The notes: generated from the sequence alone by a model not told the origin. Counted from the first letter of the stretch, positions 28,427-37,472 are shown. The stretch: DNA of 64,000 nucleotides from an uncultured Clostridia bacterium (GCA_944386175.1 CALXAB010000003.1:1-64000), one strand, 5' to 3'. A program made the numbers and translations.

Positions 28427-28461
28427 AAAAATTGACAGCCGTCAAGTTTTACTTGACAGCT
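28427..28461 (-). terminator. terminator of the LysR-type gene
   Basis: ACAGC..TCAAG / CTTGA..GCTGT form a stem overlapping the end of the coding region. On the - strand it is followed by TCAATTTTTT. Confidence 0.7.
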
Positions 28462-29342
28462 GTTTTTAATCCTAAATATTCATTTATAAAAGTTTTATCA
28501 ACTCTTGTTAATTGGTCTTTTAGATATATTAAGTTCAAACTTGAAATAGGCAATTCTATTGGTATTTTTACCTCAAAAACTTCTTTATTTTTTAGTTCAT
28601 TTTTTACTGCGTCTTTTAGCACATAACCTATTCCCATACCTCTTTTTACTGCATTTACTTTTAACTCAGTTATATCTATTTCCGTTTTTGATTTTATATT
28701 TATTTCATTCTCTTTTAATGTACTTATTAATCTTTTACTTGTAGATGTATAACTGAGTCCTAGTATAAAATTATAATTTTCCAATTCTTTTAAATCTTTT
28801 ATTTCTATTGGCTTATTTGAAATAAATATATTGCTTATGTCTTTTATTTTTTCTTTAATAATTTGCGAACTATAGTTGTCTAGTTTTGTTGTATCTACTG
28901 CAAAATCAATTTTATGTTCTTCTAATAATCTTATAAGTTCTTTACCATTTGGTGCTGTTATCAATTTAACATTAAGTCCTTTATGCTCTTTTCTTACTTT
29001 TTCTATATAAGGCATTAAATAAAATGCAGAAATATGAGAAAGTGAACCTATTGTTATTTCTCCTGTATCTAGGTCATTTTTCGTTACTACTAATTTTTCT
29101 CCTACTTCTATTAAATCAAGAGCTTTTTCTATATATTTAAGCAGTTCTTCTCCTTCTTTTGTCAATTTTACCCCATTATTACTTCTATGAAATAACTTTG
29201 TATCAAGTCCACTTTCTAGTTTCTTGATAGTATCTGTTACTGCTTGTTTAGTAACAAACATTTTATTACTTGCATCTGTATAACTTTTTGATTTTGCGAC
29301 TTCATAAAAATATTTATACCAATCTAAACTTGTGTTTAGCAT
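28449..29342 (-). CDS. LysR-type transcriptional regulator
   Basis: About 297 aa from ATG 29342 (GGGAG upstream). The N-terminal winged HTH is SLDWYKYFYEVAKSKSYTDASNKMFVTKQAVTDTIKKLE. A periplasmic-binding-like effector domain follows (GEITIGSLSHISAFYLMPYI). Its target is not obvious; the radical SAM gene is directly downstream in the same direction. Confidence 0.88.
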   Translation of the reverse strand: MLNTSLDWYKYFYEVAKSKSYTDASNKMFVTKQAVTDTIKKLESGLDTKLFHRSNNGVKLTKEGEELLKYIEKALDLIEVGEKLVVTKNDLDTGEITIGSLSHISAFYLMPYIEKVRKEHKGLNVKLITAPNGKELIRLLEEHKIDFAVDTTKLDNYSSQIIKEKIKDISNIFISNKPIEIKDLKELENYNFILGLSYTSTSKRLISTLKENEINIKSKTEIDITELKVNAVKRGMGIGYVLKDAVKNELKNKEVFEVKIPIELPISSLNLIYLKDQLTRVDKTFINEYLGLKTAVK

Positions 29343-29397
29343 TTTTCTCACTCCCTACGCAATTATTATACCATATTATGTTAATAATATCAACTTT

Positions 29398-29880
29398 TTA
29401 TGTCTTTTTACCTGTAATCCCTAAAAAAACTCTTATTTTATCTAATATTCCCTGTTTATTATCTCTATTTTTTTTATGAATATCATCTTTAACTGTTTTT
29501 CTTAATTGAATATCATTTGTTTCAATCATTCGTAATTCCATAATCAATTTATTATGGTCAAATCCCAATTTATTTATGAAATTCACAACATTTTGATATT
29601 TCATTATTGAAATTACTGGCGAACCTGCAGAAACAATTAAAAATTGTGGTGAGTTTGTATTTGTAGAATATTTTTTTATTATTTCCAGTCCTGTATATTC
29701 ATTATCTCTCATTAAATCTGTAATTACTATATCTGGTTCTTTTTCTTCTATTAGCTTTACCTCATCATCATCTGTATTTGCAATTCCTACAATTTCAAAT
29801 TCTTCAATCTCAATTAATTTCTTGTAAATAAAATCACAAAACCTTTTATTGTCATCTGCTATTAATATTTTTTTCTTCAA
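29398..29880 (-). CDS. single-domain response regulator with short tail
   Basis: About 160 aa, start probably TTG 29880 (GAGGTG upstream). The receiver is intact at the acidic site (ILIADDN) and phospho-acceptor (DIVITDLMRDNEYTGLE). The usual Lys-Pro near the end is altered (NFINKLGF). A basic tail of about 40 residues replaces an output domain. No cognate kinase is found in the ICE part. Confidence 0.8.
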   Translation of the reverse strand: MKKKILIADDNKRFCDFIYKKLIEIEEFEIVGIANTDDDEVKLIEEKEPDIVITDLMRDNEYTGLEIIKKYSTNTNSPQFLIVSAGSPVISIMKYQNVVNFINKLGFDHNKLIMELRMIETNDIQLRKTVKDDIHKKNRDNKQGILDKIRVFLGITGKKT

Positions 29881-29998
29881 AATAAACACCTCAATAATAA
29901 TTTTGGAATATTCTTAATTCCGTCTTTCCTTAAATTATAACATAAGAAAATGGTAAAATCAAATATATGTAAACATTTTTTTGGTGGAGGTAAATACT

Positions 29999-30274
29999 TT
30001 GAATTCTAGGAAATATCTTGATATATTAAATGGAAAGATTAATACAGTTGGAAAAAATATAAAAATTACTAGAGAAAAACAAAAGAAATCAAGACAATAT
30101 TTATCAGACCAACTTATGATATTAGGTATTGATATTTCAAGTCAATCCATATTCGATATTGAAACTGGAACTCGAACTGTAATAGATTATGAATTATGTG
30201 CGATTGCTAAAATATTAGGAGTTACAGCTGATTCATTATTGGAAGATTTTAATAGTTATTTAAACAAAATATAA
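29999..30274 (+). CDS. XRE-family helix-turn-helix regulator
   Basis: 91 aa from TTG 29999, placed by the GGTGGAGG site at 29983-29990. The HTH (KNIKITREKQKKSRQYLSDQLMILGIDISSQSIFDIETGTRTVIDYELCAIAKILG) has the usual five-helix pattern. Transcribed divergently from the receiver gene, so it may control that promoter or the region to its right. Confidence 0.8.
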   Translation: MNSRKYLDILNGKINTVGKNIKITREKQKKSRQYLSDQLMILGIDISSQSIFDIETGTRTVIDYELCAIAKILGVTADSLLEDFNSYLNKI

Positions 30275-30326
30275 AGAAGATTAGTAATTTTTCTTTATTT
30301 CAAAGAATTTCTAATCTTCTTTTTCT
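30272..30326. terminator. bidirectional terminator
   Basis: AAGAAGATTAG and CTAATCTTCTT pair around a loop between the convergent HTH and zinc-finger genes, with T-runs on both strands. Confidence 0.7.
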
Positions 30327-30551
30327 CTATTCTTCTCTATAATCCATTATAGCTATTTTAAAGTTTATATTTTCAAAATTATGTTCAATGTTTTCAATTT
30401 TTTTTATTACATTGCTCTCCATATATTCTTCACAACAATGTGAACATTGTAAAACAGGGGTATTTTCTAATATAATAGTTTTAGCTCCTAATTGAATTAT
30501 ATGTTTTTTTTCAGTTAAAATCATATTGTTTTTACATCTACAACATAGCAT
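30327..30551 (-). CDS. YgiT-type zinc-finger protein
   Basis: 74 aa with two cysteine pairs (CCRC near residue 3 and CSHC near 37) around NTPVLQ, as in YgiT/MqsA N-terminal antitoxin domains. No HTH domain and no toxin partner is adjacent, so it is an orphan. Confidence 0.7.
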   Translation of the reverse strand: MLCCRCKNNMILTEKKHIIQLGAKTIILENTPVLQCSHCCEEYMESNVIKKIENIEHNFENINFKIAIMDYREE

Positions 30552-30713
30552 ATTAATATTCTCCTCTCAATTTTATATTGGCTCAAATATTAATTTGGCA
30601 GTCCAGTCCCATTTTTATTATACCATCTCCCCTTATTTTTTAAAATACTTTTTCAAAGACTCATTATTAAATTTTTGTTGCACTTTATTATGGTATCTCA
30701 ATTAATTTTTTTA

Positions 30714-31067
30714 TTAATTATCAATTACTCCCTCATTTATCAGGGCATTTCTTATTGCAATATTTACTAAAATATATGTTGGCATTTTATATTGTTCTTT
30801 TAATTTATATAAACTTGCTAGTACAGTTTCCCTTAATAAAAAAGCTCTAGGAGAATATAATTGATCTCCTATTTCATATGGAATTACTTCATTTGTTTCT
30901 GATAGTTTTTCAATTGATAAATTAACCATTTTATTTATTGAGGCATCATATTTTAATTTAGATAATTTTTCTAATTTATTATATAAATTATCATCAATTT
31001 CAAAAGTCCTTGGAATTAATTTTTCTTTTTTATTAAAATGCTCACTAAAATACGTCATTTCTATCAC
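30714..31067 (-). CDS. possible ribbon-helix-helix DNA-binding protein
   Basis: 117 aa (possibly from the second ATG 31058). Two segments (RTFEIDDNLYNKLEKLSKLKYDASINKMVNLSIEKL and LRETVLASLYKLKEQYKMPTYILVNIAIRNALI) each look like a strand followed by two helices of ribbon-helix-helix type. It is transcribed divergently from the DGR operon with 135 bases between, so it is a candidate regulator of it. 30552-30713 holds nothing else. Confidence 0.45.
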   Translation of the reverse strand: MIEMTYFSEHFNKKEKLIPRTFEIDDNLYNKLEKLSKLKYDASINKMVNLSIEKLSETNEVIPYEIGDQLYSPRAFLLRETVLASLYKLKEQYKMPTYILVNIAIRNALINEGVIDN

Positions 31068-31202
31068 TCCATTCTATATCTATTATATAACATTTTATAG
31101 GCTTTTTCAAAAATAGTTTAATATTGGTATTTTCAATATTGCACTATTGATTTTTAAATTGTTTTGTTATAAAATACAAATTAAAAAGAGGAGGTTTACA
31201 TT

Positions 31203-31619
31203 ATGAGCAAATTATTTGAGATTTATAAGAATTTAAAACAAAATGATAACGAAACTTTATATTTATTCAAATCTGGTATTTTCTATATTTTTTTAGACAA
31301 TGATGCAAAGATAATAAATAAGACATTTGGTTTAAAACTCACTAATCTTAATGATAAAATAGTAAAATGTGGTTTTCCCTCAAATTCTTTACAAAAGTAT
31401 ATTGGACTTTTAAGTTCTACAAATTATAAAATTAAAATAATTGATAATTCAAATACTATTTCTTATACTGTTAGCGATTATAATTTGAATATGGAAATAA
31501 AAAAGTTATTACAAACTATTTCTAATATTGATACTGAAACTCTTTCAATTCCAGAGGCTTATTCATTATTAAATGATTTTAAAGATACAGCACAAAAAAT
31601 TATATTAAAGGTGGTCTAA
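31203..31619 (+). CDS. MutS domain-I-like accessory protein of the DGR
   Basis: 138 aa, AGAGGAGG upstream. The pattern ETLYLFKSGIFYIFLDNDAKIINKTFGLKLT, CGFPSNSLQKYIGLL and TNYKIKIID follows the MutS mismatch-recognition domain I (LFFRxGDFYExFxEDA, GxPxHxxxxYIxxLIxxGYKVAI), but no other MutS domain is present. It is the first gene of a three-gene operon with avd and the reverse transcriptase. MutS-like small proteins are among reported DGR accessory genes, as far as I recall. Confidence 0.65.
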   Translation: MSKLFEIYKNLKQNDNETLYLFKSGIFYIFLDNDAKIINKTFGLKLTNLNDKIVKCGFPSNSLQKYIGLLSSTNYKIKIIDNSNTISYTVSDYNLNMEIKKLLQTISNIDTETLSIPEAYSLLNDFKDTAQKIILKVV

Positions 31620-31622
31620 TAA

Positions 31623-31991
31623 ATGGAAAATAAAAATAAAAGTAATTCTAATTTATTAATTTATCAAAAATATTTGGAGTTAATATATTATTCTAATGAT
31701 ATTGTTAGAAAATATCCTAAAAGTGAGAAATTTGCATTAGTTAATGAAATTAAATCTATACTATATACAGGACTTAAAAATTTAATGTATGCTGTAAAGT
31801 TATACAGTAAAAGTGAAAAATTAAAATATTTAAATGAACTAGATATTAATTTAAATATTTTAAAAGTACACATAAGGCTTTCATATAAGTATAAATATAT
31901 AACTATGAAAAACTATCAAACTTGGTCTAATTTAATTACCGATATATGTAATATGTTAGGAGGTTGGATTACTTCGTGCCTAAAAAAATAA
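31623..31991 (+). CDS. avd: Avd-like DGR accessory protein (four-helix bundle)
   Basis: 122 aa and wholly helical (LLIYQKYLELIYYSNDIVRKYPKSEKF, YTGLKNLMYAVKLY, LNELDINLNILKVHIRLSYKYKYIT, YQTWSNLITDICNMLGGWI). This is the pattern of Avd, the positively charged pentameric partner of DGR reverse transcriptases. It follows the MutS-like gene by 3 bases and overlaps the RT start, so the three are translationally coupled. Confidence 0.85.
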   Translation: MENKNKSNSNLLIYQKYLELIYYSNDIVRKYPKSEKFALVNEIKSILYTGLKNLMYAVKLYSKSEKLKYLNELDINLNILKVHIRLSYKYKYITMKNYQTWSNLITDICNMLGGWITSCLKK

Positions 31992-33079
31992 AAAATTTAT
32001 ATGATAAAAAATTAACTTTTGATAAACTTTTAGAAGCTCATAAAAGAGCAAAAAAAAATAAAACATATAAAAAAGATGTTATTAACTATGAATTAAATTT
32101 AGAGAATAATCTTATAAATTTATTAAGGAGTTTACAAAAGCAAAATTATCATCTAGGTAATTATTATAAATTTAAAATTTATGAACCAAAAGAAAGAATT
32201 ATTCAAGCATTACCATATAAAGACAGAATTGTGCATCAATGGTATGTAGAAGAATTTATTAAACCTTATATTGTACCTAAATTTATTACTACTACATTTG
32301 CTTGTTTAACTAATAAAGGTACTCATAAAGCTGTAGAGGAAGTTCAAAAACAGATGAGAATTTTTAAAAGGAATTATGGGGATTTTTGGATTTTAAAGTG
32401 TGATATTAAAAAATTTTTTTATAGCATTAATCCAAAGATTTTGTATGAAATTATGAAAAAATATATTTCAGATCAAAAATTATTGAATTTAACAAAACTT
32501 CTTATATTTAATGAAGCAGAAGATGATTCAGTTCTTGGGATACCTATTGGAAATTATACAAGTCAATTCTTTGCCAATATTTACCTAAATGAATTAGATC
32601 AATATATTAAAAGGGTTTTGAAAGTAAAATATTATACAAGGTATATGGATGATTTTATTTTGCTATTAGAAAATAAAGAGCAATGTAAAACTATAAAAAA
32701 ATCTATTGAAATATTTTTACAAAAAAATTTAAAATTAGAATTGAATAATAAATCTCGTTATTATCCATATAAAATGGGGGTAAACTTTTGTGGCTATAGA
32801 ATTTTTACAACTCATAGACTTTTGAGAACATCTAGTAAGAAAAAGATTAAAAAAAATATAAAAAAATGGAATTATCAATATTCAAAAAATACACTAAATG
32901 TTTCTCACTCTTTACAAAGTTTAACATCTTGGATTGGTCATAGCTCTCATTGTAATTCTTATAACTTACAAAAGAAATTAATAAACAAGTGTAATTTTAT
33001 TTTTTCTGATAAAACTTACGAATTGTTAGAACAAGAATTAATTAACACTATTGAAAATAGTAACAAAGAAAATCTTTAA
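31976..33079 (+). CDS. diversity-generating retroelement reverse transcriptase
   Basis: 367 aa from GTG 31976 (AGGAGG at 31958-31963). RT motifs: YKDRIVHQWYVEEFIKPYI, FWILKCDIKKFFYSIN (first catalytic Asp), PIGNYTSQFFANIYLNELD, which is the DGR-type variant of motif 4, and YTRYMDDFILL with the catalytic YMDD. No endonuclease or maturase domain is present. It copies the TR RNA with adenine errors. The operon is convergent with the target gene and the TR. Confidence 0.95.
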   Translation: MPKKIKNLYDKKLTFDKLLEAHKRAKKNKTYKKDVINYELNLENNLINLLRSLQKQNYHLGNYYKFKIYEPKERIIQALPYKDRIVHQWYVEEFIKPYIVPKFITTTFACLTNKGTHKAVEEVQKQMRIFKRNYGDFWILKCDIKKFFYSINPKILYEIMKKYISDQKLLNLTKLLIFNEAEDDSVLGIPIGNYTSQFFANIYLNELDQYIKRVLKVKYYTRYMDDFILLLENKEQCKTIKKSIEIFLQKNLKLELNNKSRYYPYKMGVNFCGYRIFTTHRLLRTSSKKKIKKNIKKWNYQYSKNTLNVSHSLQSLTSWIGHSSHCNSYNLQKKLINKCNFIFSDKTYELLEQELINTIENSNKENL

Positions 33080-33149
33080 ATTTTTCTTTATTTGTATAAA
33101 ATTTATACTTATTAAGTAATGAATTCTAATATTACTTGCATATCAACAA

Positions 33150-33187
33150 AAAAATCTAGCAATAAAATATTATACTGCTAGATTTTT
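33150..33187 (+). terminator. terminator of the DGR RT operon
   Basis: AAAAATCTAGCA / TGCTAGATTTTT, a 12-bp stem followed by T-rich DNA, 70 bases after the RT stop. 33188-33431 has no gene. Confidence 0.75.
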
Positions 33188-33431
33188 CATATTTTTGGAT
33201 TTTCGCCTAATTAGTTACTAAAACAAAAATACTGTTTATGTGTTTATGATATATAACTATATATATACCAATGGAATTAAACTTCTTTGATACAAATCCT
33301 GTTGTTTTAATCATTTTTTATTTAAAAACTTTTCTCATTATACAGAATTCAAATAAACTTAGTCTGAACTCTCGATAATATCCTTGAATATTATCCTGCT
33401 GGGTAAGATTTATACTAAATCTTTTGTATCG

Positions 33432-33571
33432 AAGTGCGACCGCACGGAAACCATAATTGGCATTGCTACCACCTGTATTGTTGTTGAAATAGAACACTCC
33501 CGCATTACTGCTATTGTTGAAATTGCCCCCGCGTATGAAGAACGGATTAGTCAGATACGGAAAGTTAGAGT
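33432..33571 (-). repeat. DGR template repeat (TR), 140 bp
   Basis: Matches the variable repeat at 33699-33838 over its full length except for 15 positions, all of which are A in the TR coding (-) strand. In the target reading frame the TR is rich in Asn AAT/AAC codons, the classical substrate of adenine mutagenesis. It ends in the same GTGCGGTCGCAC palindrome as the VR. GC content is much higher than the flanks. Confidence 0.95.
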
Positions 33572-33695
33572 CTACAGTTTAATCCCAATATTTTTTTAGT
33601 TTGTTTTTGCCAATTTTAAATTTTTGCCCGTATTTTACTTTTTTTACAGTTCAAAATATGTGGTGATTAAAGGGAACAAGGGTCAAGGTCACATT

Positions 33696-35393
33696 TTAAA
33701 GTGCGACCGCACGGAAACCATAAAGGGCACTGCTACCACCTGTAGTGCTGACGAAATAGAACACTCCCGCACTACTGCTATCGCTGAAACCGCCCCCGCG
33801 TAGGAAGAACGGATTAGTCAGAGACGGAAAGCTAGAGTAATCTCCATTCCAACTGTAGTAACCATTTGCTCCATTTGATGTCTCCCATACTGCATCTCCA
33901 TACATTTCTTTATTTGCTTCATAATTTGCTGTTCTATCTTCTGTACTAGAACTTGCTCCGTCTCCCTTGTATGATGTTTGATATTTTGCATTGAAAGTTT
34001 TAAACTTCGTTGCATAAGTATTTGTTGCATTTTCCAAATAACTTGCCATATATTCCCAAGAACCACCTGCCATATCATATACTCCATATATATTTCTTGT
34101 TGTACTTCCTTTTTGTCCGTTTTCTGTATAATATGGATAATATGTTTTTGTATATGGTGCTGAATTTGTTCCATCACTATTTCTTGTTACATAATTTATA
34201 GTTATACTTCCATCAGCATTTATTGTTTTATCAGAATCATTTAATGTTATTGCATAATTACTTGTATAGTTATCTCTAGTATCTGCTACCATTCCAGTTA
34301 AAGTTGTATAGTAAATTGATACTCCATAAGAATTACTATTTGTTTTTGTTACTCCTTCATTATATGAATTATTCCAAATCCCAGATGTAGCATCAGTTGA
34401 CACTTGTTTGTTTCCATAGTCACTTTGTGCTAAATATGCTACTGCTCCCCATTGACTATTTTTCATCATTGTTGTATCTGTATCTGTTCCAAAGCCGTGT
34501 ATATTTCCAGCTGAATTCATATTATCACAAGCTGTATATATACTATTTACATCTATTGCTCTCCAACTTGTTACACTTGGTCTTATTGTTACATCTGTTT
34601 TATTTCCTCTTCCATATAACACATCATCTGTTGATGAACTATTAATTCCTACATTATTCTTTGGAGATTCGCTATTACTTGATTCAAATTTTCCTACCCA
34701 AAATCCAGTTATTTCTTCTCCTACTCCACCTAAACTTGTATCAGCTGTAAATGCTGGATGAACTACATAATTCTCATTCGATTTACTATTTCTTTGTGCA
34801 TCATCTCCACCTTCAACAGGGGTATCTGTAGTTCCTATTAAAAATTTTATATCTATTTCTCCAGTTCCATTTGCTTTTTCGTGATATCCACTTGTTATTT
34901 TATAACTATATCTTGGTATCCATACAAACATTGTTGTTATATCATCTTCTGCTATTGGCTCTCCTACACTGGCATTCATATATTCTTCTCTGCTTTTTGT
35001 TCCACTTTCTTTTACTGTTACTACATTTGCCCACTTTTTACTTGATGTACTGTAATCATACCAATCTTTATTTTTGTTTTCTTTATCTGCTTTTACCCAA
35101 ACACTTCCATTCCATTTTACTGGTATCATTCCTTCTTTTAAGTCAGGCATATTTGCTATATCACCATTTTGTTGCATCTGCAATTGAATCTCAATATTTT
35201 TTAATTCTTGTTCTTCTTTTCTTCTTGCCTCTTCTGTTTTTTCTTTTGCTTCTTGTGCTTTTGATAATAATCCATTATCTCCTGTTAATGTTGCAATACT
35301 TACTCCTGCTAGAATTAAAAGGACAATTATGGTTATGACAAGTGCAATCAGTGTAATTCCTTTGTTTTTCTTTCTTGTTTCGTGTATCAACAT
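33696..35393 (-). CDS. DGR target: pilin-like N-terminus with variable C-type-lectin/FGE-like C-terminus
   Basis: 565 aa from ATG 35393 (AAGGTGG upstream). Residues about 8-35 are a type IV prepilin signal (RKKNKG, cleavage, then ITLIALVITIIVLLILAG), but with Ala instead of the usual Glu at +5. A coiled stretch and Ser/Thr/Asn-rich region follow. The C-terminal 250 residues carry the formylglycine-generating-enzyme-like pattern (NSQWGAVAYL, GVYDMAGGSWEYMA) of DGR target proteins and end in the VR. It is expected outside the cell, membrane- or fibre-anchored, binding a variable ligand. No pilin assembly genes are in the window. Confidence 0.9.
   Translation of the reverse strand: MLIHETRKKNKGITLIALVITIIVLLILAGVSIATLTGDNGLLSKAQEAKEKTEEARRKEEQELKNIEIQLQMQQNGDIANMPDLKEGMIPVKWNGSVWVKADKENKNKDWYDYSTSSKKWANVVTVKESGTKSREEYMNASVGEPIAEDDITTMFVWIPRYSYKITSGYHEKANGTGEIDIKFLIGTTDTPVEGGDDAQRNSKSNENYVVHPAFTADTSLGGVGEEITGFWVGKFESSNSESPKNNVGINSSSTDDVLYGRGNKTDVTIRPSVTSWRAIDVNSIYTACDNMNSAGNIHGFGTDTDTTMMKNSQWGAVAYLAQSDYGNKQVSTDATSGIWNNSYNEGVTKTNSNSYGVSIYYTTLTGMVADTRDNYTSNYAITLNDSDKTINADGSITINYVTRNSDGTNSAPYTKTYYPYYTENGQKGSTTRNIYGVYDMAGGSWEYMASYLENATNTYATKFKTFNAKYQTSYKGDGASSSTEDRTANYEANKEMYGDAVWETSNGANGYYSWNGDYSSFPSLTNPFFLRGGGFSDSSSAGVFYFVSTTGGSSALYGFRAVAL
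33699..33838 (-). repeat. DGR variable repeat (VR), 140 bp
   Basis: It forms the last 46 codons of the target gene, ending directly at the stop codon (33696). Differences from the TR change about a dozen residues: Asn to Ser, Gly, Asp, Val, Thr or Leu, Tyr to Ser, Ile to Leu. The constant residues (NPFF.RGG, AGVFYF, YGFRAVAL) are the scaffold of a C-type lectin fold. Confidence 0.95.
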
Positions 35394-35510
35394 AAATTCC
35401 ACCTTTTTCCTTCCTTTGTATTTTTAATTTCAACATATATGCTATCACAACATTAAAAATTTTACAATAATTTTTATAAATTTTTTTATGAAATTTATAA
35501 TATTTATTTG

Positions 35511-35771
35511 CTAATTTTTGACTGCTATCATCAATTCGTTATCTTGCACTGTTAGTGTCATATCTTTGTATATAAATTTTGCTCCAGTGAAGAAAACTTC
35601 ATAACCTTTATTTTCAAAATAATCTTTGTTTATTTTTAAGAATCTATCTATTTCTTCCTCTGTTAAATTGTTTTTTATTCTTAGTTCGTAAAATGTATAT
35701 TTAATAAAATTTGGATTTTCAACTTTTTTTAATTTGTTGTCTATGTACTTTATTACAAACATATCTGTCAT
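35511..35771 (-). CDS. hypothetical protein, 86 aa
   Basis: A soluble protein (MTDMFVIKYIDNKLKKVENP ... YKDMTLTVQDNELMIAVKN). I recognise no family. It lies between the ICE peptidase gene and the DGR target, same strand, with its own GAGGAGTG site. It may belong to the conjugation operon tail. Confidence 0.6.
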   Translation of the reverse strand: MTDMFVIKYIDNKLKKVENPNFIKYTFYELRIKNNLTEEEIDRFLKINKDYFENKGYEVFFTGAKFIYKDMTLTVQDNELMIAVKN

Positions 35772-35861
35772 TTTATCACTCCTCTTTCTAGGTCAATTAT
35801 AACACATTTTTATTTTTTTGTTATATTTTTTAGAGTAGATATAAAAATATCTATTTTACTT

Positions 35862-37461
35862 TTAATACATAGGAGTTCCATACCCTAAAATAACACTACT
35901 ATTTACATTATATTCATTTCTTTTACAACAATCACCTTTAGCATTTCCCTCTATTGTATAAATTTTTTCGTTTTCTGTTTTTTCAACTATTCCTGTATGG
36001 TCTGCAATTCCGTCTTTTTCCCAGTCAAAAAAGATTATATCTCCGTGCTTGTGGTGTATAACTTCTATCTTGCCACAAGCCACAAGTTTGAAACCAAGCA
36101 ACACCCTCACTTTGACAGCTTGCGAATTTTGGAATTATACCAGCCTCAATATATCCACACTCGTTCGCACAAAAACTAACAAAACAAGCACACCACTCAA
36201 CTCTATTACTAAAACCATACCAAGACCAGAAAGGTTGTCCTCCAATATTTCCTATATACTGTTTTGCGACTTCTACTATATCTGTACTTCCTCCTGATGA
36301 ACCTGATAACATATATGTCCACATAGAATTATATTCTTCCTTTTGTAATTCAGCAAGTTGTATCTTTTGTTTTTCATTTAATCTATACAATTCTATCATT
36401 TCTTGTAATGACTTACTCATTATTTCAATATGTAGCATTTTTATTTTTTTCTTTTCTATCTTTGTATTTCCGTTTTCGTCTGTTATTTCATATTCTTTTT
36501 CTATTTCATCTACTTTTGAAGTAATTGTATTCATTTGCCAAAATATTTCTTTCAGCTGGTTAATTTTGTTGTCATCTAGTGTTACAAGCTCTGTCTGTTC
36601 TTCTCCTTTACTTATCACAACTGCATAAATTGAAATAATATCTTTCCATTGTGCTTTATTTGAATTTATTTCAAACTCATCGTGCTCGTTATTCTTTTGT
36701 ATTTCTGTAATTTTATTTGTAAATTCTTCGTTTAGTTCTCTTATTACTGAACTCATATTCCTGTCGCCTACTTCATCTTCATTAGAAAAGAATATACCAA
36801 AAATAGATGTGCATAATAAAGCAATTAAACAAATAACTATTATTACTACAACTGCTACCCAACCACCTGCAATAATTGCTGATATAAGTGCTTTTGTTGC
36901 TAAAATTATTGCTTTTATAATTGCTATTGTTGTTTTTATTGCTATTTGAACTGCCCTTATAGTTGCTTTTACTGCCTGCTTTGTTGCTCTTGCTGTTCTT
37001 TGTAACATTTTCACACTTTGTTTTGCAACTTGCTTTGTTGTTTTTATAGTTCTTTTAGTAGTTTTTACGGTATTTCTTGCTGATTTAATATTCTTTTGTA
37101 TATTTTTTATGTCTCTTTTTGCTTTTTTTATGGTAATTCTACCTTTTTGTTTTATATTCTTTATTCCTTTTTGAGCCTGTTTTATTTTTACTTTTCCCTT
37201 TGCTATATTTTCTTTTGTTTTTTCTAAATTTTGTTTTCCTTTTTGATTTATTCTTGGTAACGAATAAATAGCATTTTCTATTCCACTATTTACTTTATTT
37301 TCTGCATACTCTTGTGCTGACTGCTCATTATTTTCATAACTTGCTTTTGTTTTATCTTTTATGCTAACAATATTTTCTTTTAAACTTTTTCCCATTGTAG
37401 TTGCTCTATCAAATTTTTTTATACTAAAATCTTGTTTTTTCTTTGTTTTTATATCTGCCAT
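35862..37461 (-). CDS. membrane-anchored CHAP-type peptidoglycan hydrolase of the conjugation system; +1 shift at CGG 36045-36043
   Basis: 532 aa after one shift. It has a long Lys-rich repetitive N-terminus (about 1-195), one transmembrane segment (VAVVVIIVICLIALLCTSIF near 205-225), a linker, and a C-terminal CHAP-like domain. The catalytic Cys lies in EWCACFVSF upstream of the shift. Skipping the C of CGG at 36045 gives TPQA-GDIIFFDWEKDGIADHTGIVEK, which supplies the catalytic His. Without the shift the protein ends 7 codons later with no His. It would open the cell wall for the transfer channel (VirB1-like role). Confidence 0.88.
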
Positions 37462-37472
37462 TTTAGTCCCTC

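Noticed and set aside
30327..30551. MqsR/MqsA-type toxin-antitoxin pair
   Set aside because: Only the zinc-finger half is present; there is no toxin gene beside it.
33384..33599. 71-aa frame on + across the TR
   Set aside because: Its sequence is the antisense of the template repeat; TR/VR identity explains the openness of the frame.
31203..33838. Retron or group II intron as explanation for the RT
   Set aside because: No msr/msd, no maturase or endonuclease domain, and a clear TR/VR pair with adenine-only differences.
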